Origin: Clostridia bacterium
GTDB lineage: Bacteria; Bacillota; Clostridia; Oscillospirales; CAG-272
Reading direction: 5' to 3'
DNA length: 38,417 nucleotides
NCBI GenBank assembly: GCA_017397175.1
Contig: JAFQKA010000008.1
Coordinates: 1 to 38,417 of the forward strand
Positions within the stretch are counted from its first letter, which is position 1, and each line of letters begins with the position of its first letter. The notes beneath the pieces were generated by a model. The model was not told the DNA's origin and ran no database searches. It saw only the letters and a program-made list of their open reading frames with translations. The position numbers and the translations under genes are program-made. Shown here piece after piece: positions 31,532-38,417 of the stretch.

Positions 31532-32251
31532 TTACTTCAAATAGTAGCCGATCCCGCGCTTTGTGAGCAGGTATTCGGGGTTTGAGGGATCGCGCTCGAT
31601 CTTTGCTCTCAGGCGGGAGACGGTAACGTCCACGGCGCGTATATCTCCGAGAAAGCCCTCGTAACCCCAGACCTTTTCAAGAAGCTGTTCCCGTGTATAG
31701 GGCTGTCCGAGATTTTTTGCAAGGAAGGATATAAGCTCGTATTCCTGCTTTGACAGGGAAACCGGCTCACCGGACAGGGTCACGTCGTATTTGCCAAGAT
31801 CTATTGAAAGATCGCGGACACGGATAACGTCTCCGTGGTGGGTGTCACTGCCCGTTTCTTTTATGACGGTCTCGCTTGATGATCGGCGGATATTTGCCTT
31901 GATCCTCGACATAAGTTCCCCTATGGAAAAGGGCTTTGTTACGTAGTCGTCGGCGCCTGTGTCAAGTCCCAGGATCTTGTCCTTCTCTTCCTCTCTCGCG
32001 GTCACCATGATAATAGGCGTATTCAGCTTTTCTCTGACCCTTGAGCAAACCTCGTAGCCGTTGAGCTTTGGGAGCATAAGGTCAAGGAGGATAAGGTCAA
32101 ACTGACCTGTCAGAGCCTTTTCAAGTCCTGCTTCTCCGTCGTATGCGATGTCGTAGTCGTAGCCGCCGAGCATAAGGTTCACGGCAAGAAGCTGTGCGAT
32201 GTTGTTTTCGTCTTCTACGATCAGGATCTTCTTTTTTTCGTTTGCGCTCAT
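31532..32251 (-). CDS. walR: WalR-type response regulator (OmpR/PhoB family)
   Basis: This 239-residue protein has a receiver domain with acidic pocket 'IVEDENN', phosphoacceptor Asp57 in 'LILLDLMLPKLNGYEV', and 'MVTAREEEKDKILGLDTGADDYVTKPF'. The winged-helix effector is 'TREQLLEKVWGYEGFLGDIRAVDVTV...RGIGYYLK'. It pairs with WalK directly downstream. In Firmicutes, WalR activates autolysin and wall-remodelling genes. Assignment as WalR rather than another OmpR-type regulator relies on the YycH/YycI neighbours. Confidence 0.9.
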   Translation of the reverse strand: MSANEKKKILIVEDENNIAQLLAVNLMLGGYDYDIAYDGEAGLEKALTGQFDLILLDLMLPKLNGYEVCSRVREKLNTPIIMVTAREEEKDKILGLDTGADDYVTKPFSIGELMSRIKANIRRSSSETVIKETGSDTHHGDVIRVRDLSIDLGKYDVTLSGEPVSLSKQEYELISFLAKNLGQPYTREQLLEKVWGYEGFLGDIRAVDVTVSRLRAKIERDPSNPEYLLTKRGIGYYLK

Positions 32252-32266
32252 ATTGTATCAGTCCTT

Positions 32267-33319
32267 TCAGTTACCTGTTGCGGGGCAGAGGGCGCGTATA
32301 AAAACGTCCTTTTGATTCGCCGCGGCAGTCCATTTTTGCAGATTGCTTTTTGTGTTATCGTTAAAATCGGTTATTTCGATCACGGTCAGCTTTTCAAATT
32401 CATGGGAGTTGGGATTTGATGTAAGCTTGGCATTTTCGGTTTCGCAAAGAATATAACCGATAGAATCAAGAGCAAGCTTCAGATTGTCGGGAGAGGATAC
32501 GAGCCTGGTCCCGTTTCTCAGGATCGTTCTGAGAAGTGCGTTGCATTCGCTGATCTCGGGGGTATTTTTTGCCTGTATTATGAAGCTGCACCCCATGGCA
32601 TTTACCCGGATGATATTATTCAGCAATTCGGGAGAGGTCAGATTATCTTTTTTCATAATGATCGATGCACTGAGCTTGTTTTCGGACAGAAAATCGGCAA
32701 AAGAGCTTTGTTCTTCCGCCGACATTTCGGTAAAATCGGCGCAGAAGACAAGGTTTCTTTCGCGCCTTGTCGGTGTACTGTCAAAGGTGTCCGAGCCGTC
32801 GGAATTGGTACTTTCGGACAGTACGCGGTTTCTTTCAACCAGCGTTTTGAGATCCAACAGGTCTTCCTGCGTTTTTATCCTCAGAACGTTTTTTTGTTCA
32901 AATTCCGCGACCTCCACAGAAAATCCAAGCGCCTGAGCGCATATCTGGGAATCGACGAAGTATTCATCGTTTATTTGAGATACCGAGATTTTTTTGACCT
33001 GTCCTGTGTGAAGCAGGGCGTTTTGAGTTTTTGTGTTTACGGAAATGAAATTTTCACCGTATTGAAAGAGCAGACAAGAGCGGGCCTCGTCTGTGCTTAT
33101 CTCAACTCCGTCAACAGCTCCGAAAAGAGAGGAGGGTACAAGGTAAGCCCCGTTCTGCTCGGTGAGAGGGAAGAGGGAATACATATACCATGCCCTATTG
33201 TCAATGTATAGCGTCGGTATGGAATATTCCTCTGCTTGCGGCAGGGAAAAGACCGCCACTATTGCCGAGAGCGCAAGCACAAGGGATAATATTCTCAAGA
33301 ATTTTCCGATCTTTTTCAC
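32267..33319 (-). CDS. Secreted stalk-domain protein with degenerate NodB-like C-terminus
   Basis: This 350-residue protein has a GTG start after AAAGGA and an N-terminal signal helix ('FLRILSLVLALSAIVAVFSL'). The middle (about 35-150) looks like a copper-amine-oxidase N-terminal (stalk) domain: 'AYLVPSSLFGAVDGVEIS' and 'YFVDSQICAQALGF'. The C-terminal part (about 190-350) has strand spacing like a NodB polysaccharide deacetylase but lacks the Asp-Asp/His metal motif: 'VFCADFTEMSAEEQ' appears where 'TFDDGP' is expected. It may bind glycans without catalysis. It lies 15 bases upstream of walR in the operon, suggesting a wall-related role. Confidence 0.6.
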   Translation of the reverse strand: MKKIGKFLRILSLVLALSAIVAVFSLPQAEEYSIPTLYIDNRAWYMYSLFPLTEQNGAYLVPSSLFGAVDGVEISTDEARSCLLFQYGENFISVNTKTQNALLHTGQVKKISVSQINDEYFVDSQICAQALGFSVEVAEFEQKNVLRIKTQEDLLDLKTLVERNRVLSESTNSDGSDTFDSTPTRRERNLVFCADFTEMSAEEQSSFADFLSENKLSASIIMKKDNLTSPELLNNIIRVNAMGCSFIIQAKNTPEISECNALLRTILRNGTRLVSSPDNLKLALDSIGYILCETENAKLTSNPNSHEFEKLTVIEITDFNDNTKSNLQKWTAAANQKDVFIRALCPATGN

Positions 33320-33348
33320 GGTCTTTCCTTTCTGCGGCAGAGCCGCAA

Positions 33349-34497
33349 TTATCTGTTTTCTGTATTTTTGTAGTAAGCCACGGCGATGTCGACCACAAGT
33401 CCGTAGCTGACAGAGCCTTCGGTGCCGTTGAGCTTTAAGTAGGTGTCGTTTACCTTGTCGGAAACGTTGCTCGCCACCGAATCACGGTATTTGGAGAAGA
33501 AATCGCTGTAAGCGGCAAACTCGCGGCGCACGGTATTGTCGATGAGCCTGTAGAGTTCGGTGTAAGCCTTGTTGTCCGCGCGGTAAAGCGCGTTCATCAC
33601 GTATTCAAGCATATTCACGTATCCGCTGTAACGAATATAAGGGTCGTCCGATTCAAGACAGACCAGGAAAGCCACGAAATTTGCTTCGTCCTCGGGTGCG
33701 ATGCCGCGCTGATGAGCCATTTCGTGAGCCGCCGTGTAGGCAAGACAGTAATCGGGAAAGGCAACGTTTAAGTTTGCCTCGCCGGTAAAATACGTGTAAA
33801 CACCCGTGATGTGGGTGTATGACCAAGGCTCACTTAAAATGACGGGCTTCAGTCGGCTTGTCAGCGGGGTTACGAAATCGTATTTTTCGTATGCCGATTC
33901 GTAAGCTTCGCAAAGCTTGTCGCTAAGCTCGCCGATATTGTACGGCATGACCGAGAAACCCGATTGACGGAAAGCGATCTCTTGTGCCGCCTCGTTTGTT
34001 TTTTCAATAAGTATCTCGGCAGTCTCTATCAATTCCTCCGCGCTCACCTGAGAGCGCTCAAGCTCCAACTTGTCCTCAAGAGGCGCGCCGTTATATCCGA
34101 CGCCGAAGCTCCAGAAAAACAGGGTGTAGAATATTGACAGCAGGGAAAGGGCGATCCCGACGAAAACGAGCATATGCCGAGTTGTGTCCGAAAAACGCCT
34201 GACACAGAAGATGCAAAGAGCGATGAAAATTATCGGCAGGGCGATAATGAGCATTTCTGCCAGGGAAAAGGGAATAAAATTTGTCACGTGGGCGAGCAAA
34301 AATCTCACCCAACGGCTGATGTTTTGGTTGATAAAGTCGGCAAATGCCTCCGAATTTGCGGCAATTACGTGAAGGATCGCCGTGACGGCCGCAATAATGT
34401 ATAAAACTATCGAAAATTTGGGGAGCTTGTATTTCGGCTCCTCGATCTCGTCGAGGGTGAGAAGCTCCGAAAGCTCACCTTTCATATTTGAATCCAA
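33349..34497 (-). CDS. DUF3810 membrane metalloprotease-like protein
   Basis: This predicted 382-residue protein has three N-terminal transmembrane helices (about 28-47, 72-98, 106-135). A soluble domain follows with the zinc motif 'AAHEMAHQRGIAPEDEANF' near residue 265. DUF3810 proteins are widespread and of unknown function; the HExxH indicates a membrane metalloprotease. The start is uncertain. A TTG at 34497 is 12 bases from AGGAGG and overlaps rluA by 23 bases; an ATG at 34485 overlaps by 11. Being second in the wal operon suggests a role in envelope homeostasis, an inference. Confidence 0.8.
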   Translation of the reverse strand: MDSNMKGELSELLTLDEIEEPKYKLPKFSIVLYIIAAVTAILHVIAANSEAFADFINQNISRWVRFLLAHVTNFIPFSLAEMLIIALPIIFIALCIFCVRRFSDTTRHMLVFVGIALSLLSIFYTLFFWSFGVGYNGAPLEDKLELERSQVSAEELIETAEILIEKTNEAAQEIAFRQSGFSVMPYNIGELSDKLCEAYESAYEKYDFVTPLTSRLKPVILSEPWSYTHITGVYTYFTGEANLNVAFPDYCLAYTAAHEMAHQRGIAPEDEANFVAFLVCLESDDPYIRYSGYVNMLEYVMNALYRADNKAYTELYRLIDNTVRREFAAYSDFFSKYRDSVASNVSDKVNDTYLKLNGTEGSVSYGLVVDIAVAYYKNTENR

Positions 34498-35380
34498 GTT
34501 TTTTCAAAGCCTCCTTGAGATCCTCGGGCAGGGGGGCCCGAACGTGTATTTTCTCGCCCGATCTCGGGCAGGGAAAGTCAAGTGAATATGCGTGAAGCGC
34601 CTGGCGACCGATCATGCCGGATTCCAAGCCGTAAAGGTCGTCCCCGATGATGGGACAGCCGATGTGCGCGAAATGGAGCCTTAGCTGATGAGTCCTGCCC
34701 GTGATCGGTGACGCGCAGACAAGTGCGCGATCCCCCGAGACCTCCATGACCTCGTATTCGGTCAGAGCGTGGTCTGAATCGGACATTTTTTCGCACACCT
34801 CGCGGTAGATTATGCTCTCCTGTCGGCGGCGAATATAGGTTTCGATTTTCCCGCTTTTTTCGGCAGGAACACCGTCAAGTATCGCTAAATATTTTTTTGT
34901 AATAAGCCCCTTTTGCAAGCTCTCGGAGAGAGAAGCCGCCGAGACCCTGTTTTTTGCTATGAGCACAACGCCGCTGGTGTTGCGGTCAAGTCTGTTGACG
35001 GGACGGAACACAAAAGGCTCGCCGCTCTGTTGCATACGGTAGCAAAGGGCGTTTGCCAAGGTATCGTCATAGTGCCCGTGAGAGGGGTGAGTGGGCATGA
35101 ATGGAGGTTTATTTACAGCTATGACCGATTCGTTTTCAAAAAGAACGTCAACGGGCAACGGAGAGGGAACGATGTTATGACTTGATTGTTCGTCCGAAAT
35201 ATCGAGAGCGAGTACCTCTCCGCATTTCAGGACGTGCCGTACCGTTACGTGCCGACCGTCGACTGTTATGCCGAGCGGCTTTTTCTTCAACGCAGTTACG
35301 GTTTTTGCCGAGATCTTCAACTCTGTCAGCAAGGATTTCACCGTCTTGCCATTCAATTCCTTTCCGCAAATTATCTCCAT
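34475..35380 (-). CDS. RluA-family pseudouridine synthase
   Basis: This 301-residue RNA-modification enzyme isomerises uridine to pseudouridine in rRNA or tRNA. An S4-like domain occupies about residues 10-60 ('SLLTELKISAKTVTALKKK'). The catalytic motif 'VNRLDRNTSGVVLIAKN' (Asp in RLDRNTSG) is clear. 'ASPITGRTHQLRLHFAHIGCPI' is the family's RNA-binding stretch. The ATG at 35380 has GAGGTG upstream; an upstream in-frame start at 35434 lies within the -35 box. It is first of a seven-gene operon with walRK. Confidence 0.9.
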   Translation of the reverse strand: MEIICGKELNGKTVKSLLTELKISAKTVTALKKKPLGITVDGRHVTVRHVLKCGEVLALDISDEQSSHNIVPSPLPVDVLFENESVIAVNKPPFMPTHPSHGHYDDTLANALCYRMQQSGEPFVFRPVNRLDRNTSGVVLIAKNRVSAASLSESLQKGLITKKYLAILDGVPAEKSGKIETYIRRRQESIIYREVCEKMSDSDHALTEYEVMEVSGDRALVCASPITGRTHQLRLHFAHIGCPIIGDDLYGLESGMIGRQALHAYSLDFPCPRSGEKIHVRAPLPEDLKEALKKLGFKYER

Positions 35381-35405
35381 ACGCACCTCGTAATATACTC
35401 GTATT

Positions 35406-35434
35406 ATTGTACCATAAAAAAGTGATTTTAGCAA
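35406..35434 (-). promoter_or_regulatory. Promoter of the rluA-walRK operon
   Basis: On minus, TTGCTA (complement of 35429-35434) and TACAAT (35406-35411) have a 17-base spacer. Confidence 0.7.
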
Positions 35435-35477
35435 GTATTATTTAACTTAAAGGAAGATAATAAAGGGTCAATCTCTT

Positions 35478-35513
35478 GTATGCACAAAAAAGCGACCGAG
35501 TATTTGTGCATAC
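35478..35513. repeat. 11-bp inverted repeat in the epimerase control region
   Basis: GTATGCACAAA (35478-35488) is the perfect complement of TTTGTGCATAC (35503-35513) over a 14-base spacer. TTGAAAATTTCAA (35525-35537) is a second palindrome nearby. Both lie just upstream of the epimerase promoter and are candidate operators. Confidence 0.55.
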
Positions 35514-35546
35514 TGCCAATATGTATTGAAAATTTCAAAAAACATC

Positions 35547-35575
35547 TTGAAATCGGGAGGAAAAAAGTGTATTAT
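35547..35575 (+). promoter_or_regulatory. Promoter of the sugar-phosphate epimerase gene
   Basis: TTGAAA (35547-35552) and TATTAT (35570-35575) have a 17-base spacer. Confidence 0.6.
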
Positions 35576-35612
35576 ATATACAACGAAATTTATTGAAAGG
35601 AACTGAAAACAT

Positions 35613-36581
35613 ATGAAACTCAGTGTTTTAGCAAATCTTTACGGCGCAAAGAGCCTGGACGAGACCTTGAAGATCCTCTCGGGCTTGGGCGTACATACAG
35701 TCGAGATCGGCGCGGGCGGATATCCCGGAAAGGCTCATTGCAATCCTGCGGAGCTTCTGGCGGATCAGGCAAAGTACGACGAGTTCGTAGCGACATTCAA
35801 GAAGTACGACGTTGAGATCTGTGCGCTTGCCTGCCACGGCAATCCCCTGCACCCCAAGAAGGACGTGGCAAAAATGTATGACGAGGACTTCCGCAATGCT
35901 ATTCTGCTTGCAGAGAAGCTGGGCGTTGATACCGTTATCGGATTCTCGGGCTGCCCCGGCGATTCGGACGCGTCCACAAACCCCAACTGGGTAACCTGCG
36001 CATGGCCTCCGGACTATCTTGAGATTCTTGATTTCCAGTGGAACGAGAAGCTGATTCCTTACTGGAAGGAAATGGGCAAGTTCGCACTTGATCATAAGGT
36101 GAATCACATTGCATTTGAGATGCACCCCGGCTTCTGCGTATATAACCCCGAGACACTTCTGAAGCTCCGCGCGGCAGTAGGTGACGTTATCGGCGCAAAC
36201 TTTGACCCCTCTCACCTTATCTGGCAGGGAATGGATCCCGTTGCGGCTATCCGCGAGCTGAAGGGAGCTATCTACCACGTTCACGCAAAGGATACCAAGA
36301 TCGACAAGTATAATACCGCAAAGAACGGCGTTCTTGATACAAAGCATTACAGCGATGAGTTGAACCGCGCATGGGTATTCAGAACTGTTGGCTACGGTAA
36401 TAACGAGACTTACTGGAGAGATCTTGTAAGTAACCTCCGCCTCTGCGGATACGACAAGGTTCTCAGCATTGAGCATGAGGATAGCGTAATGACTATCGAC
36501 GAGGGCTTGCAGAAAGCTATCAACTTCCTCAAGGATATTTGCATCTACGAGGAAAAGCCCACCACAATGAGCTGGGCGTAA
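35613..36581 (+). CDS. Sugar phosphate isomerase/epimerase (TIM barrel)
   Basis: This 322-residue protein begins 'MKLSVLANLYGAKSLDETL' and has the xylose-isomerase-like TIM barrel layout. Conserved metal-site pieces include 'VHTVEIGAGGYPGK', 'NHIAFEMHPGF' (Glu and His), 'IGANFDPSHLIWQG' and 'YHVHAKDTKID', with 'VLSIEHEDS' at the end. Family members epimerise or isomerise ketoses and inositol derivatives. The substrate is unknown. The ATG at 35613 has GAAAGGA upstream. It is monocistronic, with a promoter region rich in inverted repeats, so expression is probably regulated by a sugar-responsive repressor. Confidence 0.87.
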   Translation: MKLSVLANLYGAKSLDETLKILSGLGVHTVEIGAGGYPGKAHCNPAELLADQAKYDEFVATFKKYDVEICALACHGNPLHPKKDVAKMYDEDFRNAILLAEKLGVDTVIGFSGCPGDSDASTNPNWVTCAWPPDYLEILDFQWNEKLIPYWKEMGKFALDHKVNHIAFEMHPGFCVYNPETLLKLRAAVGDVIGANFDPSHLIWQGMDPVAAIRELKGAIYHVHAKDTKIDKYNTAKNGVLDTKHYSDELNRAWVFRTVGYGNNETYWRDLVSNLRLCGYDKVLSIEHEDSVMTIDEGLQKAINFLKDICIYEEKPTTMSWA

Positions 36582-36617
36582 AAACGTAAAAATATAATAA
36601 CAAGAAAAGTTAGAAGA

Positions 36618-36651
36618 ATGATTTTCTTGAGCAAATCGTTTTGAAAATCAT
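36618..36651. repeat. 9-bp inverted repeat downstream of the epimerase
   Basis: ATGATTTTC (36618-36626) pairs with GAAAATCAT (36643-36651). It is not a canonical terminator and its function is unclear. Confidence 0.35.
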
Positions 36652-36710
36652 GTTAAGTATTTGTTTGGATAAATATAAAATTGGCTAAGCCTAAAGCTAT
36701 ATTGCAAACA

Positions 36711-36755
36711 AAAAGAGCAAACACGCAAGGTAAAATCTTGAGTGTTTGCTCTTTT
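36711..36755. terminator. Bidirectional terminator of the epimerase and GH25 genes
   Basis: AAAAGAGCAAACAC (36711-36724) pairs with GTGTTTGCTCTTTT (36742-36755), with an inner CAAG/CTTG stem. It has runs of A and T on both sides. Confidence 0.85.
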
Positions 36756-36793
36756 GCCATAAAGATGTGAAGTTTAGATGGCTTCAAGTTTGA

Positions 36794-38266
36794 TTATATT
36801 GATTCGGTATCATTGTCAGCGGGTTTTTCAAAGCCATTGTATCCGAGCGATTCTATCAGCGTGGGGTAATCCTTGTAGCAGTAGTTTTTGTCGACGCTCG
36901 GCGATGCGATTCCGACGCTCTCCACGGTTACGCCGTTTTCAAGAACAGTCGCGGTCGAGGTGAACTGCCACATTCCGTATGCGCCCGTGCCGATGTAGGT
37001 GTAGGTGGGATTCCAGGTGTCGCTGTTCCATTCCTGCGTTCCGTACTTGTATTTCGCCATCCACACGTCGAAAAGGGAATTTATCCTCGCCGTATCAAAA
37101 TAATTATGGAGCCAATACTGACCTGCGTAAAGCGCGCCGTAGTATCCGTTTTCCTGAATCTTTGAGAGGAATTCTATTATCATCTCGGTGCGCACATCGT
37201 TTGCCAGCGCTTCCTGCGAGGGATCCTCAAAATCGAGATATACGGGATATTCAAACTGCTTTCCCTCAAGAAGCGTGAGCAGGAAATCCGCCTCGGTAGA
37301 GATTCCCTCAACACTCGTTGCGTAGGAATAGAAATAGCATCCGATGTCAAGCCCCGCCGCCTTCGCACCCGCATATGACATCTCGAACACGGGGTCCTTG
37401 CCGTTACTCGAGCCGATCTTTAGGATCACATAGTCGATGCCAGAATCCTTGATCGCCTGCCAATTGAGGTCGATATATTCGCCTTTGGTGTTCTGCGAAA
37501 ACTGCCACATTGAGATGTCAAGTCCTTTTGCGACAACGTCGGTGGTGTCTACATATGCACCGCTGAAAACGTCTGAGTAGGACAGCTCGGTTTTTATCTC
37601 GTCGCCGCATCGGCATACGCTGACGTAGCTTATCTCGGTTTTTTTAGCCGAGGGGAGCAATGCGATGCCCTCGGGCGTGACGTATTCGTGACCAAGCGCG
37701 GGAGCGGTGATCACGGTCTCTATATGATCGCAGCGCGTGCACTCGGTTATCGTGCGCTCAGGCTCCTCGCAGGTTGCTTCAAGCACGGTCAGCTTCGGCG
37801 CGTGCTCGTAGGGCTCGATCGAATATTCAATCATCTCGGAATAAGTACATACCGTGCAGTATTCCAGAATACCGCCGTATTCGGTGCAGGTGGGATCGAC
37901 CGTCTTTTGCGCGAGCGTGTGATCGACAAGTCCGATAAGGTCAGACTTGGTCTGAAATCCGCATTCGCAGGAGCTAAGTGTATATCCCTCGGTAATGCAG
38001 GTCGGAGCGATGATCTGCTGTGTAAGCGTGTGCTCGTGAGATGCGTTTCCTTCATTTATTACAGTGCCGTATTCGGTCTCCTCGGTCGTCTCGACCTCGG
38101 TGGTCTTCGACGAGGTTTCGAGAGCTTCCGTCGAATCGGGCTCCGTAGACTGATCGTCGCTTGACAGGTCGGGCGTTTCATTGCCGCTATCGCACGCATA
38201 TAATAAAGGAAGTGAAATTATCAGCAGTAACGCAAGGATCAAAAAAACAAATGATTTTACTTTCAT
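36794..38266 (-). CDS. GH25 lysozyme lipoprotein with Cys-rich repeats
   Basis: This 490-residue protein has a lipoprotein signal peptide ending 'PLLYAC' (Cys25), then a Ser/Thr/Glu-rich linker. Three or four repeats of about 30-45 residues follow, each of the type 'H-x(8-10)-PTC-x(8-12)-C-x-C' ('SCECGF', 'YCTVC', 'ECTRC', 'VCRCG'). The GH25 domain begins at about residue 247 with 'VVAKGLDISMWQFS' and 'FEYPVYLDFEDPSQ', the catalytic Asp/Glu stretch. GH25 muramidases cleave peptidoglycan, and the lipid anchor suggests outer-leaflet attachment. The start at 38266 is chosen because it begins the signal peptide; the longer frame to 38317 overlaps the -10. The repeats may bind zinc, which is inference. 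Confidence 0.87.
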   Translation of the reverse strand: MKVKSFVFLILALLLIISLPLLYACDSGNETPDLSSDDQSTEPDSTEALETSSKTTEVETTEETEYGTVINEGNASHEHTLTQQIIAPTCITEGYTLSSCECGFQTKSDLIGLVDHTLAQKTVDPTCTEYGGILEYCTVCTYSEMIEYSIEPYEHAPKLTVLEATCEEPERTITECTRCDHIETVITAPALGHEYVTPEGIALLPSAKKTEISYVSVCRCGDEIKTELSYSDVFSGAYVDTTDVVAKGLDISMWQFSQNTKGEYIDLNWQAIKDSGIDYVILKIGSSNGKDPVFEMSYAGAKAAGLDIGCYFYSYATSVEGISTEADFLLTLLEGKQFEYPVYLDFEDPSQEALANDVRTEMIIEFLSKIQENGYYGALYAGQYWLHNYFDTARINSLFDVWMAKYKYGTQEWNSDTWNPTYTYIGTGAYGMWQFTSTATVLENGVTVESVGIASPSVDKNYCYKDYPTLIESLGYNGFEKPADNDTESI

Positions 38267-38307
38267 AAACTTCTTTACCTTTTGTAAAATTTGCATTTTA
38301 TACATAT

Positions 38308-38336
38308 ATAATAACAATGAAGTCGTCGCTTGTCAA
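38308..38336 (-). promoter_or_regulatory. Promoter of the GH25 gene
   Basis: On minus, TTGACA (complement of 38331-38336) and TATTAT (38308-38313) have a 17-base spacer. The remaining bases to the window end are AT-rich with no recognised gene. Confidence 0.7.
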
Positions 38337-38417
38337 TATAAAATAAGCATTTTTGTATATTTTGCCAACAGCTTGATCATAATACTTAATAGAACCATAT
38401 ATGTAAAAAAATGTATA

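Noticed and set aside
36582..36710. Small gene between the epimerase and its terminator
   Set aside because: Only very short frames without a ribosome binding site were found. An inverted repeat and AT-rich sequence account for the region.

Overview
The window looks like a chromosomal segment of an uncultured gut-type member of the Clostridia (Bacillota). The signs are a WalRK/YycHI signalling cluster, a non-mevalonate isoprenoid gene (ispE), MurA, Crh-like HPr logic, DUF1385 and DUF3810 proteins, AGGAGG-type ribosome binding sites, TTG/GTG as well as ATG starts, and many textbook TTGACA-17-TATAAT promoters. Rank below class is not claimed. Most of the DNA is ordinary core and metabolic sequence of moderate GC. 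A short AT-rich patch near 16.76-17.77 kb looks acquired.

Left part (1-17.8 kb). The window opens on the last codons of a large serine recombinase (DUF4368 tail), so a mobile element probably ends here. Next comes an SPFH membrane protein with a small ribbon-helix-helix partner, transcribed behind an unusually structured leader. A divergent hexuronate cluster follows: uxaC on minus, uxaB-uxaA on plus. Then come a small HTH-like gene, an HPr homologue that keeps the regulatory Ser but lacks the catalytic His, a sugar nucleotidyltransferase, an FkbM methyltransferase, a HIT hydrolase, aspartate kinase, a class II aldolase with a DeoR regulator, a TerB_N protein overlapping a BrxD/DUF2791-type ATPase, and a threonine aldolase. 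Immediately after the last gene sits a frameshifted REP-associated (RAYT) transposase that carries two inverted copies of its presumed palindrome inside its own reading frame, then an AT-rich HExxH protein.

Middle part (17.8-27.2 kb). This holds ispE, an MscS channel, a small membrane protein, an S24/LexA-like self-cleaving repressor, an MFS transporter, a histidine phosphatase overlapping an S23-type four-helix-bundle gene, a striking array of six mini-hairpins, tRNA-Lys(TTT), an alpha/beta hydrolase, a DUF1385 membrane protein and murA.

Right part (27.4-38.3 kb). A minus-strand operon reads rluA, DUF3810 metalloprotease-like membrane protein, a stalk-domain secreted protein, walR, walK, a YycH-like and a YycI-like protein, apparently a cell-envelope signalling unit. 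After it come a sugar-phosphate isomerase/epimerase with inverted repeats in its promoter region, and a GH25 lysozyme lipoprotein with Cys-rich repeats.

The candidates for something undescribed are the S23 gene with its nested hairpin array between it and tRNA-Lys, the RAYT/palindrome self-insertion, and the three-way-junction leader of the SPFH gene. Function is inferred from family recognition by eye; no database search was run.
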